Positions 46,110 through 60,394 of a stretch of 64,000 nt of DNA are shown piece by piece. Positions within the stretch are counted from its first letter, which is position 1; each line of letters opens with the position of its first letter. Source of the DNA: Agelaius tricolor (lineage: Eukaryota > Chordata > Aves > Passeriformes > Icteridae); contig JALJCS010000004.1 of NCBI GenBank assembly GCA_023055355.1, forward strand, positions 12,554,001 through 12,618,000, read 5' to 3'. The notes beneath the pieces are model-generated. The model did not search any database, was not told where the DNA came from, and was given only the letters and a program-made list of their open reading frames with translations. A program made the position numbers and the translations under genes.

Positions 46110-48870
46110 TCTGTGTGTGTGTAAGTCTGCCATATTCCTACTGAGTCCTCAGCTCCTGCAGTGCCTCAGTGTCTGGTTTCCTGGCTGCTGCCACAGGTCC
46201 CTGTGCCAAGGGTTGGCAATTCCTGCCCTCTTGCCCCAGGGTCCCACCCAGAGCTCAACTTGCAGCTCCCACTGCAGCTGTACCCCGAGCTACCTGTGTG
46301 AAATATGTTTCTCAAAAGCTTGCAAATAGTGATCCTAAATCCTATATTCAGTGAGAGATTTCTATGCTGTATTTGTGTTCCTGATAGCAGCCTCACCCAT
46401 GGTGGTGAATGTCAGAAAAACATGCAGCTGTTTTGGCCATAGCTAGGCAAACTTGCATTTGGCAGGAGCTTCTCCTGCAACATTAGCTTTGGTCATCCTG
46501 CAGTGTCCAGTCAGGAAACAAGGGCACACCTTAGAGAGTTCTGGTAACACAGAAAGACACACATCTTCAGTGAAATTTCTTAGAGGACATCTCTAACAAC
46601 TTTGTGAATTTTTCAAGGGGACACATCATTAAAAAACTGGATTAGTTCTAAGCTCCCCCTTATAGTACAGTTGAAACTGATATGATTGATCCCTAACACC
46701 ACTGTACATGAATCCCTGTCTTTTTTCTGAAGGGAAAAAATAGTTTGTCTCCTGAGTCCCTCTTACTTTTCCAACTCAAAAAATCTTGACAATTCTTTCA
46801 AAAGGAGCTATTATTTGTTATGCTTTAGTATTCTTCAACTGGACTATGTAATACATTTTTATGTTGTGGGCAAGAAATCAAGAGGTCCCTGAAGTCTTTT
46901 CACAAGGCAAACTTTATGAAAACTCATAGACTCAGGAAGATGAGATCTGTTGGCAGCAAGCATAAAGAGGGGATTTTCTTCTTTACAAAAAAAAAAAAGG
47001 ATTGGGATTCAAGTACATTCGTTATATTACTTTAAGCCACAATAGTAAATCAGAATAGACAATCTGAAAAAAAGGAATTTATTTAACACAAAGAAAAAGT
47101 AGTTTATAACAATATCTTCCTCTGAAACAGCACCTTACATTTCAACTTCTGAATCATTATTCTCAAGTTGCTGCAAGTGCCCAGTATGATGAAAAGTCAC
47201 CATGACAACCACCACACCTTATTGTATTTTTATATTGAGGGCATTAATATCCTGCTATGGTTGTGTTTTTGATACTTGGGTTGATATATGAAATTCCTTT
47301 GGATATAAACCACTTAATTAATGGACTGTATCAAGCTGCTTTTATAAGAACTAAAAGTTGTGTTCCTCCCAGGACATAATTTGTTGCCTGAGAACAAAGT
47401 TACAAAATGAGAGACGTTCAGGTCTCGTTTGTGATTTGAGTCACACAGAGCGATTCCTTCTGAAAGCAAATTTTGAAGCATTGAATGTGCTTTGAAAAAA
47501 AGAGGAGGAGATTGGGACTTCAGCAGCTTTGGATCTTCAAATACTTTGGTTATTCTGTCTGCAAACATCTGCAGATTGACAGTGAAATATAGGCCCTGGC
47601 TATTTCTGCTTGTCTTCTCAGCGGAGGTGTTGCTGCTTGTTGGGAGCACTCTGTCCTCAAATTGCACATGGGTTAAGCAAAGAGCCTGTGTGCTCCTCCT
47701 GGCACTGTCTGGGTGTATATATATATATATAAAACAACAAAGAAAAAAGCTGTAGAAGAACTACAAATAGGTCCTCTTTTGATGAGCTCCCTGACAAAGG
47801 AAAGTGACACAGCTGTTATTATTTTCTGCTCCTGAAAGAAATATAAGTACCAAATTTGAGATTGCTCCTTAGCAAAGTCTTCCCTCCACTGAAAGAGGAA
47901 GCAGCCAGCAGCCAGCAGCCTTAGGACATGTAGATTTTCTTGCTGGAATCTCAGGCACATACAATTTAGGAGATGGAAAGAATATTCTGGGAAAGGATAG
48001 CTTCTTATTTCCTTTGGTTTTGAACTGTTCTGCAGATATCCATTTCTGGCCATCACAGAAGATCAGATCCTGGGACAGATAATCTTCTGACTGAAGAGGT
48101 CTAAACCTTCTGATTTACCAGATGCTATTTTTTTAAATTTTTTCTTAGGTTTGTGTGGTTTAATCACCAATATAATGATGTAGTGTAGAGAAAATCATAT
48201 TTGGTAGGACAACAGAACCCTTGGGGAATGGAGACAGAGGATGTTGTGATACAGGCATGGGATGGTAAGAGGCAGGGTATGGGGCTGACAGTGGAGATAC
48301 CACACCCATGTGCTCTGCTCCCTGAGTTTGACACAGGAGGCCCCAGAGGTAAGGCAAGCACCGTGGAGGGAAGCCTGAGAGTGTCTGGCTTGATGCTGGC
48401 CACGCAAATCAAGCTGTAGTCCCACAGTGCCACAAGATGAGGCTGCATCAGGGCTTTATTGTCTGGGCTGGTCTGCTGTGAAAGCACTTGGCTCTTGTGT
48501 GTGCTTACACAGAACATGCTTACAAACACTAAGATCTCATCAGGCAGTCATCCCAGTGTGAAATGCAGCTCCTGGTCTACCTTATGATGTCAAAAGGCAT
48601 GTGGATGGGATGACTGATACTTGGTCTATAAGCTCTGACAAGAGCTGATTTAGCCTCCAACTTTCCAAGGCAGAATTGATTCTTTCTAAAGCAGTGCTGA
48701 CAGCTGTTTGTTTCATGTTCTCTTTCTACCTTTTCTAATGGGAATCATCCTTTATCAGGCAGGCAGTGTTTGACTGTCATTGTTATTGCCATTAGAAAAT
48801 CCTTCCCCAAATCTAGTAAAAGCTCTACCATGGTGCAGTTGCAGCACACAGAATTAGTCCTTTCTGTGCT
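46110..48870. other. Unassigned stretch
   Basis: No gene or known transposon is seen. Contains an A-run at about 46987-46998, a ta microsatellite at about 47716-47732 and a short agcagcc repeat near 47903-47920. Confidence 0.4.
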
Positions 48871-48897
48871 TGTGTGTGTGTGTGTGTGTGTGTGTGT
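48871..48897. repeat. (TG)n microsatellite
   Basis: About thirteen consecutive tg units. Confidence 0.95.
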
Positions 48898-49555
48898 TGT
48901 TTTTGTTTATGTGATAGAGTACTTTGTTTTAGGTCTGTTTTGTTTTGTTTGGGTTTTCTTCCCACTCTGAATCATTTAGGGCTTTTGTTTCTCAATCTGG
49001 CTTTTGATCTCAATCATGATTGTAAGAAAATAGTTTCATCATTAAAAAAAAAAGTTATAAGACCTTATAGAAAGACTTCCATGACCTCTGTCATCAAGGC
49101 CACTTGCAGGTGCTTCAGAATCCTGATTTGGCAAAGACAATCTTTTGGGGTCTGGAGTCAGATTCTTTGGTTGTACTGTTTCTGCTTTTGCTTAGCAAAG
49201 CACATGTTCCTCCAGGCTACTGTTTGAAGAGAGAACATGGCCAGTGAGAAAAAGCCCTATGAGTACTGAGGGCTATATGTAGGAGTTTACCTCCTGTTTA
49301 GATTCCCAGGTCCCACTAGAAAGAAACTTGGAGAATATACTAGGCAGGAAGATGCTTCCAAGTGTCATTGCCTGACAATGCTGCAGGGGCCACTGCCTTA
49401 TGGCAGTGCTGTGTTGGAACCTGTAGTGAAGGGCTAACCGAGGAAAAATAGTCTGGGGGTGGGTGAGGTCAGGAGCAAACTGGATCAATATGGAGTGGTT
49501 CTAGTGTCAGATAGCTCTATCCCACTGACAGCTCCAGCCCTTTCAAAGAAAGAAA

Positions 49556-49610
49556 GGAAGAGAAGAGAAGAGAAGAGAAGAGAAGAGAAGAGAAGAGAAG
49601 AGAAGAGAAG
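49556..49610. repeat. (AGAAG)n pentanucleotide microsatellite
   Basis: About eleven perfect agaag units preceded by degenerate aaag units (from about 49545). The perfection of the array suggests recent instability. Confidence 0.95.
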
Positions 49611-50448
49611 ATAACCCCAGAAAATGGATTTACCTTCATCTGAGATTAGAAATCAAGGCGTTATCAGGGATTTTAAAGCAGAACAACTGAATGATGTTTA
49701 TGTGTCTATAGAAGGTAAAAATGAGGATATTTCTAATAGGCAAAAGATACAGTGATGCGATTTTATTTGATATTGGACAGGTAGTCTTGATTAGAGCAAT
49801 AAACATAGTGTTGTAATTTAATTGTGGTATCATCTGTCATGGACTGGGAGTAGGGAAGTGTGTAAGAGTAGGAAGGCAGGTGAACCTGGAGAGCTGAAGA
49901 TGGGGATTAGGTGGTGTGTTGGAAACCCCACAAAAGACATTGTGTTTGATGAGTTAGTGATCTGGAGCAGGTTATGTCTGCCCATTTGGCCCTGGTCTTT
50001 AGGCATGAGTGATCACATGCCAGCTTGAGGAGCTGCTGCATGGGACCCTGCAGCAAGGCCCAGTGCTGCCCTGGGAGTGGACACTGTGTGAGGTGCTGTG
50101 ACAGGTCTGAGCCTGCCAGGAAACTACTAGCTGAACAGATTGCTAACATAATCCATAATTCAGGAAACCTTTGAGAAAGGTGAACTGTATCTGAGGCAAG
50201 GGGTAGGATGTATTGATCCAGAGGACCACTGCATGTTGTGGAGGTAGTCATACAGCTAACCTGAGCAAATATGTTGTGCTGCACAGCCCCTTGGCAATAA
50301 ATTCAGCCAGCTTGTTGCAACTGCAGGCACCAGTGATGGCTACATCTGCATGGCCCTGCCTTCAGCAGAGTACCAAGAAGTTCTCATGAGAATAGCTTTT
50401 ACCAATAAAATTGTTTTCTTGTAAGAAAATAATGTTATATCCCACTAA

Positions 50449-50574
50449 TATTTTGAGTAGAAAGGGACCCACAAAGATCATTGAGTCCAGCTCTTAAGTG
50501 AATGGCCCACATGGGGCTCTAACCCACAACATTTGCATTGTTAGCACGACACTCTTACCATTTGAACTAATCTC
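50449..50574 (-). mobile_element. tRNA-derived SINE with CR1-like tail
   Basis: On the minus strand a tRNA-like head (50503-50572 as its complement) shows an A-box-like segment (complement of accatttgaacta) and a B-box-like segment (complement of ggctctaaccc), followed by the CR1-like tail (complement of gtagaaagggacccacaaagatcattgagtcc). It is more complete than the copy at 39.8 kb. The B box is mutated, so pol III transcription is unlikely. Confidence 0.75.
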
Positions 50575-50579
50575 AAATG

Positions 50580-53500
50580 ACCAAAAAGGCCTTTCCAAAA
50601 GTGGTTGGCACAATGGGGTATGTAAAAGAAAGAGCTTTCCTCTGAAAATTTAAGTGTGCTGATAAGTCAGCTGAGCACGTGCGCAGCCACCTACCAAATC
50701 TTGCACTCTTGCATATTTTCTGTTTGGTGTGTAGTGGTACATGCACGCTCAAGCACACTCACACATATACCCATGCTGCTTTCTAAAAAGATAAATTTGG
50801 AAAGTGAAGTCATTCAGCTAGGGAGTGCAAGTGAGTACAATTTGTTTTCATATGGAAATTGCTGCTCTGCTCCTTTGTCTTCCATGTGCAAGTATATCTG
50901 CATGGTAACTAAACAAGAGCCATCCATTAGAAAGTTGTTCTCCATGACACAGCACCATTCCTGAGCCTATAGCAGAGAGGATTTCTGTACACTTTTATGC
51001 AATAAATAGCAAGTGTTAGTTATTAACTGGTAACTAATTCAGCTTGGGAGAACTGTGTACAATTTTCTTCTTTGTCCTTCAGTGACATAGAAGTTGCTCC
51101 TGTGACTTAGTTTACTACCACACTTATTTTTTGAGGGTGTCTCTGCACTGTCACAGCAGACAGAGCCCCTATGGGGAATCCTAGAGGATAAGAGGTATTA
51201 AACTCTTAGACCTTTAAACTATGTTTTTCAGTCTTGCTACCTGTCTCAAAACACTTAATCTTGTTTTTTGTCTGCTTTCTCCAAGGAACAAATCCTCATG
51301 GTGTTTCATGGCAACTGAAATCACACAGCAAGTTAAATCAAGGCTGGATGCTGTATTCTTTCTAATATTGTTTGGACTCAGTAAGGGGGAGCAGATCTTG
51401 GGGACAGGGACAAGGCAGGGCAGGAGGTGCCACCATGGGATCTGTTTCCCAGCTCGACTTTCAAGTGACCTTGAAGCAGGGCCAGAAAGAGGAGTGTTGC
51501 TTAGCAGAACAGAGCTAGAGTCAGTTTTGAGGAGCAACTCCTGCCACTGGGAGACTTAGTGAATGCTCTGCAAACTGTCTGCTAGTTTCAGTCCCTCAGC
51601 TGAGACCTGGTACCTTGTCCAGGATCAGCACCCACTCAGGAATTCCTAGTAGGTGACCTGTCATAGTGCTCCACCTGCTGCTAGGGAGAGTTATGATGAA
51701 CCCACATGGGAATACCACAAATAATTATGTGACCACTGTGTTTTTCCATGAGCTTTTGTGAGAGGGATACATTAGAAATGAAACTCAGTTGTGAAAAAGG
51801 GACACTACATGACAGTTGAAGGCTAATAGAAACTATTATTCTTTTGAATCTTCATATTGCTTTTAATTGCAGGTATATATTAGATGCACAAACAGCAGGG
51901 AGCAGTGATATTGGAGACCCAGGCTTATATTAGGACAGTAATGGCCCATTCAGTTTGCCAGTGATGAGGAGAACTGGTGATAGAGTGATATTCTGCCTTC
52001 CTTTGTGTTCCTACTACTTTTACAGGTTTTTCAGTTTAACAGTAATTACTCTCTTCCTAGAAAGGACAATGGGGTAGTCTAAAAACAATTTTTGTAATTT
52101 AGCCATGACTAATAACTTGGTCTTATTTACACACTTTTTTATCCTCAGGGGGAAGATGAAAGACGAACATTTTGATCACAGTTGCTAAGATATGGTTGTG
52201 GTCTGCTGATGCGTCTTCAAGCTGTTAAAACTGATCAGAATTGTTCCACTGCAATGCTGATTTAGCACAAAAAATGCTTTGTTTTGTTCTTCTTTTGACT
52301 GTAATTGATTTAGTTTGACTAGATGTGTCTTCTCTCTGCAGACCAATTCAATTTCTCAGTTGCAAATCTAAGTATAATAATACATGAACATAGATGTTAT
52401 ACTGCTACCTTAGATAAAGTCGCCCCCTAGCTGAGCAGCCTGTCTCTAATCATGTACAAAGCTGAGCAAAGGTGAGCAAATGTCTGATTTTTTCCCTTGA
52501 GAACTCACATCTTCCTGCTATTTTTTTCTCAGGAAAGTCCATGAACATGGTGGAGTTTTTCCATTTAGTCTCGGGCAAATATCTAACTATTCTTCCTTTA
52601 AATACATGCCAACTTTTTGGACTCACTGAATCCTTAAGCAATGAACCCCACTTACACCCAGCTTGTGATTTCAGCCGTAAACATCATGAAAACAATGTTG
52701 TTTCCTCCATTTTATTCTGTATTTCTATGTACATTAGGGTTTTTTCAAGTGAATAAATTTTCTACTGTGTAAACACAAAAAGTATGCTTCAGGGAAATAT
52801 TGAGAAAACCAGAGAGACTGACATGAGGAGGATATGAGACACATTTCCACCTTTCAAAAGACCTTTATTTTCATTGGCAAAATGAGACTGTAAATGAGGT
52901 GAAAAGTTTCATGAGGGAAAGTTTCATGATGCCTCTTGCTCTTTTGTTGTTGAAAGAGCAGCAAGAGGGGGATGGTTTCCCAAGGGAAGGTAATCCAGGA
53001 GCTAAGTGCAGCGCAAGCAGGGATCTCCCTGACAGGGAGCACCTGAAGAAGGAGAGCAGTAGCTAGAGTTCAACGAGAATCCATTGATGGGCAGACAAAT
53101 TCACAGTTACTAGGTAGGTCTCAAGTCTAGCCAGATACGTGGTCAGGGCCAGCCAGATAAATGGTCAGGGCACAAGCACACCTGCCAAGCAGCTTAGGCA
53201 AGGCTCAGTGTGGCTCCCCAGCTGAGAGGTGAAGGCCGCGTAGCTGGAAATACCATATGAAGTTTGTATTTTTACACAACCCTTTTCATTCAGGTTCTAC
53301 CTGGCAGGCCTAAGTAGAAAGCCTGTAGCATGGCAGAGCTGGTTTTTCACACAGGCAGCCAAACCACTTGATAGCAAGAAATTGCAGAACCTATCAGTGC
53401 ACTCAGGTTCGTGACTGTCATTTTCTAATTAGCCACGCATCTTTCCTTCCCTTCTAGGTCTTTAACATGAGGGACATCTAATCTTCTGTGCCAGTGTGAT

Positions 53501-56500
53501 TTATTGTTTTTACTGAGAGCAAGAATGATCTTTTCTGTCCAGCAGGGACAGTGGAAGCTCCTGTTGTCCTGGCTGGCTGGCAAACCAACACAGGCTGGTG
53601 GGCTGACTCACAGGGCAAAAAATTCCTAGAATTATGCCTCTTTTTACAGCAATGGGAGCTCTAATTTTCAACCTCCTAAAAAGCTACTTATTTACAGGAA
53701 ACCTGTAGAAATTTTCTATATTGAATTTGCCCATGGCTGAAATAATTTGAGATAGACAGCTAGGTGAATCCTTGTCTGTCTAAGGAATCAGGACATCTGC
53801 CATGTAAGTGTACCTTAGGTTTCTGTTTTAGTGAGTTGAATTTTTCTGAAAAGATTAAGAAATTGCAATAGGGAAGAAAGGGTGGCTCAATTTCTATCTC
53901 TTAACACAAGCTTCAGTCAGTGTGGAAACTGCTTGGGATCTATGCACTTTAGAAAATTCCTATCTTTAAAGGAGGAGTAATTACTTGGTCCTGTGAAGAA
54001 CAGTGAAAAAAGTGTGCTGACCATAATTTGGTTACTCAGTCTGTAAAGATGCCAGGTTTTGTGAGCACTTGGACAGCTTCACACCAAATCCCAGCATGTT
54101 AGCAGCTGCTAGGCTCATGTGGCTTCCTCAATATACCTGCTAGCTCAAATCACCACTCTGGCTTTGCAAGACTGCATCAGGCAAACATTTTTCTTTCTGT
54201 ATATCTGAACGTGTTTCTCCAAATCTGAGAGACAAAAGGAGTCAGATAAATTTCTGTATTACTTTGGTGGCCTCCAGATGAGTAAAAGACTGTAAGTGCT
54301 GAGTCACAAACACATGAGTGCTACAATAATAAAACCATTTGGCTTGTACAGGTCTTCTTCCACCATCACTCCTGAAAGTAACTGGGAAACACCTCTTGAG
54401 CTGCTGAGCATTGCTCTGAGCAGTCAGTGATTGTTTGGGATTACATTATTGGGATTCCCTGCCCTTCTTTCCCCTCTCCAAGATCCTTTCTCTGGATATA
54501 ATTTCTTGTGCTGCTTTTCCCACTTAATAACAAATATTTCTGTCCTTGGAAGGTCTCAGCAGATTTATCTCCAATTGAGTTTCTCAGCTTGCTCATTGAA
54601 GAATTGTTTTCTTCTCACTCTCTTCCCTATGGCCCTGAGAAGGGAATTTTCTAGTGTGACATAAAATCTAAAGCAAGTAGTAATTTCATACTTTTGTATT
54701 TTGCCATGACTAAAAGTAGGTTTAATCTCTGTTTAGTAGAGCACATTTGCATACAGTGCAAATACACAAAGAGAAAAATAGAAGGAGACAGCTTTCCAAT
54801 TAAGCTGCAGCCCTATCTTTTTACAGGTGGCTAAAAATGACCAAGTTATATTAGGAATAACCTGAATAATGCACAAGTCTAATTTTATAATTCTATTAAT
54901 TTTATTACTGAATAAAAGTGACATTATTTCCTCAGCTTTGAAAGGTTTTCCATAACTACATGCTCTGCCTCTGTGGTAACTATTAATAAATTGAAGAACA
55001 AGGTTGTAATGAGGGTGTAACAGTGTCTTTTCAGTGGAAATGTCATTTAAGTAACCTCCTAAGCAGGATATTTAAATTACTAGTCTGGTATCTTGGTGGG
55101 AGTTGGAACTTAAATCCTATATATGAGTTCAAAAGTATAGAGAGTGACCACCCAGTCTTTCAATTTTCTTATGAAATGCAGTGCATATGTAGGGAAAATA
55201 ACATGGGAAAATAGTTATTCTGGCTACCCCATCTTAAACAAGTCCTTTTGAGGCAAATTGCTGGGGAACTGAATGTGCTTTGCTTTCAAAGACTGATGCC
55301 TTCTGCCTACTTCAGAAAATTTCTGAATATGTTCTGAAAATGAAGAACTTTCATTTTTTTGTTTCACCAACATTATCTGTTATGTGACAGGCAGAAACCC
55401 ATTTGTCTTTGCTAGTGCTTCACAAGAAACTTAGGGATGCAGGCACACCATGCTTCAGGCATGCCCATTTCCAGCAGTAGATGAGGTCTGGCCCCAGGTT
55501 TGATACTATCTATAGATGACATTGGTCACAGGGGATTGAGATTTAGAGAATCAAAATTCAAACTGTCCACCCACAGCCTGAAACAGCCGTGCAGAAAGAA
55601 AATTTCTAATATTTTCTGCTCCTCTTTGCATATGCAGCATTTAATGCTGAAGATCATATCTGTGTGCTAGCATGGTTTGGGTTATTGACAACTGTTCCAT
55701 GGTATTAACTTCACATTTTTGTTCTGATTCTATGCATTCTGCTTCAAGTGTACTTCACAGACAGTGACAAGAAGTGGGGAAAAATAGTAAAACCACAGAA
55801 ACTGTGATGACCCAAGCTAAATGAAAGTTGTACTAAGATTTTGTTGAAATACTAGATGAAACTAGGGGAAAGCAATAAATGGTTGCCTACAGAAGATGCA
55901 TACGAATTGACTGCTCACTGTCTCTTTTAGTGCAGAATCCGGGGTAATCATATGAAAGTATTTGCCAGCAGCTCTAATACAAATGAAGCAGATGGTTCTC
56001 CATTTAATTTGCAGTTGGGTGTGGACATCCATACCGTAGGATGTCAAGAATGCAGGAAATGTATGCAGTTTCAAGAATGATATTGGGCAGGTCAAGGAAG
56101 ACAGATCTTTAGAGGGTTAGGTAGTACTACTGTTAAATAGTCATTAGCTGTATTTTGTGATTTGTCTGGTCTGTGAACCATTGGAAACTGGGGAACTACT
56201 GAAGGGCAGTAAGCTATAGGGCCTTATCTATTCTTCTATTCTTACACAGTCACCTGCTTTTTGCTACTGTACAGAACAGGACACAGAGATAGTGGAATTG
56301 TTCAGTTGGTTCTAGCACAGCCTTTCTGAACAAAGGTACATGAGATATACAGAATAGAAAATACGGTGATTATTTGAGATGCCTGTAACTAGTGTGGTCA
56401 AAAGGCACATTTAACTTGACAATTAAGAAAATGAAGGTGATGAAAAACCGACTGAATATATGTAAGTAAAAAATGGAGGCAAGTCAAGTGGCATAAAGTA

Positions 56501-59500
56501 TGATGGTATTTGAATAGAGCTTGAATAGCCAAGCACCAAGAAGGCTTGGTGGGTCAGCAGAGAATATTCAGGAATTGGGAGCTACTGCAACCACTGCCAC
56601 GCTAAAGTGGGTGCAAACAGACAGCAGGGACACCAGGAAGGTTTCTTCAGGAGGGCTCACATGGAGGTTCTCATGGATTAATAATAGAAACTAGACAATA
56701 CAGGGGATTTAATCTTGTCTAGATGAGGTACATGAGGAATGACCACAGTAGAGCCTTCTTGGCTAATTTTGATTCTAGCTCTCAAGACTGGCCCTTGAAT
56801 CGCCTCTCACTAAAGAAACATGGCTTTGAGTCTGTGTGTATAGGGTTCTGTCCCTTCTGTCCCATTCAGGCATCTAGTGGTGCTTTAGAGAGACATGTGT
56901 CCTCGAAGATCTGGAAAGATGATTGTTGTGCTTAGTCCCTTGTCAGGTCTCCTGGGCCCATATGAGTGATCCCTAAGGTGTCTGAAGGTTGGTGTTTTAT
57001 TGCTACTATGCACTGTACCCTGTACAATATATTTAGGTAACGGTGTCCCAGCAGGTAGCACAGCCTTTTGGTAGAACTGTGTACCTACTACCCAAGGTTC
57101 TAAAATGTACCTAGACCTCCCAGTTTTGAAACTCCATTCAGAGGCTGACTTGCTGTGCAGCAGAGAACTTTACAGTTCAATATGGCTGGGGAAGTGCAAT
57201 AGTAGCAGAAGGGCAGCAACAATCAGAAACAACAGTTTGAACCCTCTAGAAGTACGCAGAAAACTCAAGCCCTGTAGGTCACCCATATATTGAAAGGTTC
57301 ACACAACCTTCTTTGGTTAACTGATCCCATAAAACACATTGCCAGGATTTTTCCCAATATACAAGGGGAGAGGGGAGTCACTTGGATTCCTCAAGCCTGT
57401 TGTAATAAAAGCTAGAAAAATACAAGGGGATAAGAATGAGAATAAAACTGCTGATACCAGCATTTACAAAGTTTGGGAAGGGTTAAGAGCACTGTGCACT
57501 CCAGTAAAATGTCTTCTGAGTCTTGAATGCAGATCCACCACTTGGACTCATGGATGCCTGACAGCATTTGGATCTGAGAGTCTCTTTCAATGTGAGCAGA
57601 GACAGGTAGAAAGAAAGATAAGTGGAAGTGCCAGCACCAGAGAACAGGGTGGCAGGACACAGCAAGCTGTACAGGATAATGCGTTCCTAAGCCTGGACAG
57701 AAGTGATAGGACTGGATATCCCCACGTGAAATACAACTTCAAAAAGCACTTCGAGTGTGGCCAGGTGACATGGTATGGGAAGAGCTGACCACCTAGCCCA
57801 GGAAGTTCTGGGACATTTTGCCTGGGAAACAAGGCAGAAGTATAAAATTAGGTGCAGTTGTGTCACCTACAGCCCTGCAGTGTCTCCCAGAGGAGGACTG
57901 TCTGCTTCCCATGTCTGGCTCTGAAATGTGGGTGAGGGAAAAAGGTTTCCAATGAATGGCCTGTTATTCTGATAAGTGATGTTGAGAGTCACAGCTCAGG
58001 ACAAAGACAGCATTCAGGCACAATTTTTTCTCCATCTTGTATTTTGATCTGTCAGTTTCATTATTCTTTTCCCTACATAGATTACCTTGTCATCTTCCTG
58101 AAATGAACTCAGACATGCTTAGCAGATTGTGAAGATATTTCAGGGCTGCTTTGAAGAGTAATTTAGACCAATTTTTGTCTAGCTTTTTTGAAGTCGTGAC
58201 ACAGAACCCTGTCTCTGATTATTAAAAGAATTATACAGGCAGCTAGTAATACTTCATTAAAATCTGAATTTACAAAAAGAAGTTTTATTTAAAGTACTCT
58301 TGACAAGGTTGGGAGGGTTGATTAAATCCCAAACAAAAATTAAAGCCACATATGTTCAATTTTTTTTTAAAATAACAAATGTTTGTAGATAATTTAAATA
58401 ACAGATGGGCTCTTTAAATAGATTGACTATTTAAAGAAATTACTTTTAAAAGTTCAATTAATTATTTACTTCAGTTATCTATTGAATGTGTAAACTATGA
58501 GGGTTCTGTTGCAAGTACATATTTATTATTTTGGAAGAGAAATCCAAGTTGCTGGGAAGAGTGATTTCTTTTGTTCTTCTGATTTCACTATCATGTTCCT
58601 AGCCAAAGATGTTAGTTAAGTTAGGGCACTAGAGCAGGAATGTCAAGAACTTCAAAGAAATCCCTGAATTCCTTGGACAGACTGTCTTCTCATCTCACAG
58701 GTCTACAAAAGTGCATATCTAGAAAAACTGCTGGGAGCAGCATGATATACTTGACAGATACTGGCCTTTAGCTGCCAGTAATGGGAGTGGGATGTTCAAG
58801 GGACTTGGGCCTTTAAACACAGCTTATGAAAATAGTAAAAGCTCATTTTTTTAACAATTATGGTTTTTTTTCTCTGTGTCTGGAAGACAAGATGCCCCTT
58901 GAAAGGATTTTTAGGGAAGAATGTGCCCCTGATTTATTTATGTCCTTTCCACAGCTGAAGAAACTGGTAAGAAAGGAGAGTTGGGATGGTATTTGAGTGC
59001 CTTACCCTAAGCAGGCAGAGATTGCTGTTGTACCCCCAGCACTTCATAGGAGAGCTCTAGGTCTGTCTGCTCTCCCAACATTCATCTGCCTTCTACTTTC
59101 TTGGCTGCTCAGCCCCAGATCTGTGCCCATTGCCCTCGTGATACCTTCCTGAACAAATGGTCTGTAAGCTTTGCCTGGCAGTACAGTTTGCTTTTTCTTC
59201 CTTGGCAGATGGGGAACCTGAAAGAGTTAGGAATTACATCATCACCCCATCTTCCCTTTGCCACCATCCAAAGGGGTGACTCACAGTTGCAAGATAAGAG
59301 CAGTTTGTTCTGTCTGCTCCAGAGGAGAGAGCTGGTAATAATTAATGCCTGTCTTCTCCTGACAGAAAATTTGGAACATTTTGGAGAGGAGACTAGGCGG
59401 CCAGGCTGGTTTTTTTCCATTTTCCTCCATGCAGGGGCATGCCACAGACTGCCCAGGAGCTGGGTCAGCACACAATTCAGGTGTCACAAGTGCCAGACTG

Positions 59501-59750
59501 GTAGAGCAAGGAGACAGTCATTCTGCCTACCTGCGCACATTGTCTGGGCACAGAGGGAGCTGAGCGCCCTCAGGGGCTGTAGGGCTGCGTCCTGACAGCA
59601 ACAACACCATCAGTACTCATGGGCAGGCAGGAGGAGCCCTGGGGGGCCAGCCAACATCAGACAGGCCCAGTGGTGCCCTTCAGACTCTCAAACAGACACT
59701 GGTGTGTTTAATAACAGGATTCAAGTGTCAGTGTAGAGGCTTTAAGTTTC
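50580..59750. other. Long stretch without recognised genes or clear transposons
   Basis: Unique-looking DNA. A segment at about 52850-53060 has an LTR-like reversed poly-A signal (cctttattttc) but no paired copy. A 149-codon plus frame at 57339-57788 and overlapping frames at 59101-59595 show no recognisable domain or splice structure. Confidence 0.4.
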
Positions 59751-59756
59751 AATTGC

Positions 59757-59830
59757 GGAATCACAGAATCTACTGGAAAAGACCTGTCAGATCAGCAAGT
59801 CCAACCAACGTAGATGTCAATATTAGTAAT
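59757..59830 (-). mobile_element. CR1 3' end remnant, minus orientation
   Basis: Plus-strand text gaatcacagaatctactgga followed by gacctgtcagatcagcaagtccaacc is the reverse complement of a typical CR1 3' end. Only the terminal 70 or so bases are present. Confidence 0.6.
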
Positions 59831-60088
59831 GTGAGGCTGGCTGGCTTTTGAGCCATATTTTGTGCCTGCTGTTGTGCTGTCTAGAAGCTGGGTGAGCTGA
59901 GTTTCCCATGTAATCACACACATCCAGGTGATGAAGCTTTACAAATTCTTGATGAGCTTGACATTTCTGAGACAGCAAAAGAGTAAACATAGTAAGCCCA
60001 TGTAGTGCAGAAAATGAGGGTTTAGGAAGCAGCAGATTGTGTGTTTCTTCCCTGGTGCCAGAGGGAATACAGCAGATCTTTCAGTTTG

Positions 60089-60390
60089 GGTTAACAGAAC
60101 TACAGAATGGGTCAGGTTGGAAAGGACCCCAGTGGGTCAATCTGGTCCAACCTCCTTGTGTAAGCAGGGTCACCCTAGAGCACATGGCACAATATTTCAT
60201 CTAGATAGTCCTTGAATATCTCTAACGAGGGTGGCTCCATAACCTCTCTGGGCAACCACCTGCACAGCAAAGAAGTTCTTCCTTATTTCGTCTTCCTCTT
60301 GTTTGGGTAGAACTTTCTGTGCCTCAGTTTGTAATCTTTGTTCTCTTGGCCTAACCCTTCTCTGAGCTTAATGAAGTGGTTGGAGAAGCT
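60089..60390 (-). mobile_element. CR1 3' fragment, minus orientation
   Basis: Reads as the reverse complement of the CR1 3' region: gaatgggtcaggttggaaag, then ctggtccaacctcc, cataacctctctgggcaacc and agaagttcttcc, in the expected order. No coding part is clear beyond about 60370. Confidence 0.82.
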
Positions 60391-60394
60391 CCCA

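Noticed and set aside
49556..49610. Regular repeat array considered as a CRISPR-like array.
   Set aside because: Units are five bases without spacers in a vertebrate genome; it is a microsatellite.
50503..50572. Possible tRNA gene on the minus strand.
   Set aside because: The cloverleaf is incomplete, the B box is mutated and a CR1-like tail follows, so it is the head of a SINE.
52850..53060. Possible LTR with reversed poly-A signal.
   Set aside because: No TATA box at suitable spacing, no clear ends and no second copy.
59101..59595. 164-codon plus-strand frame with a 120-codon antisense partner.
   Set aside because: Opposing long frames over the same bases indicate composition effects; no domain, splice site or promoter is visible.
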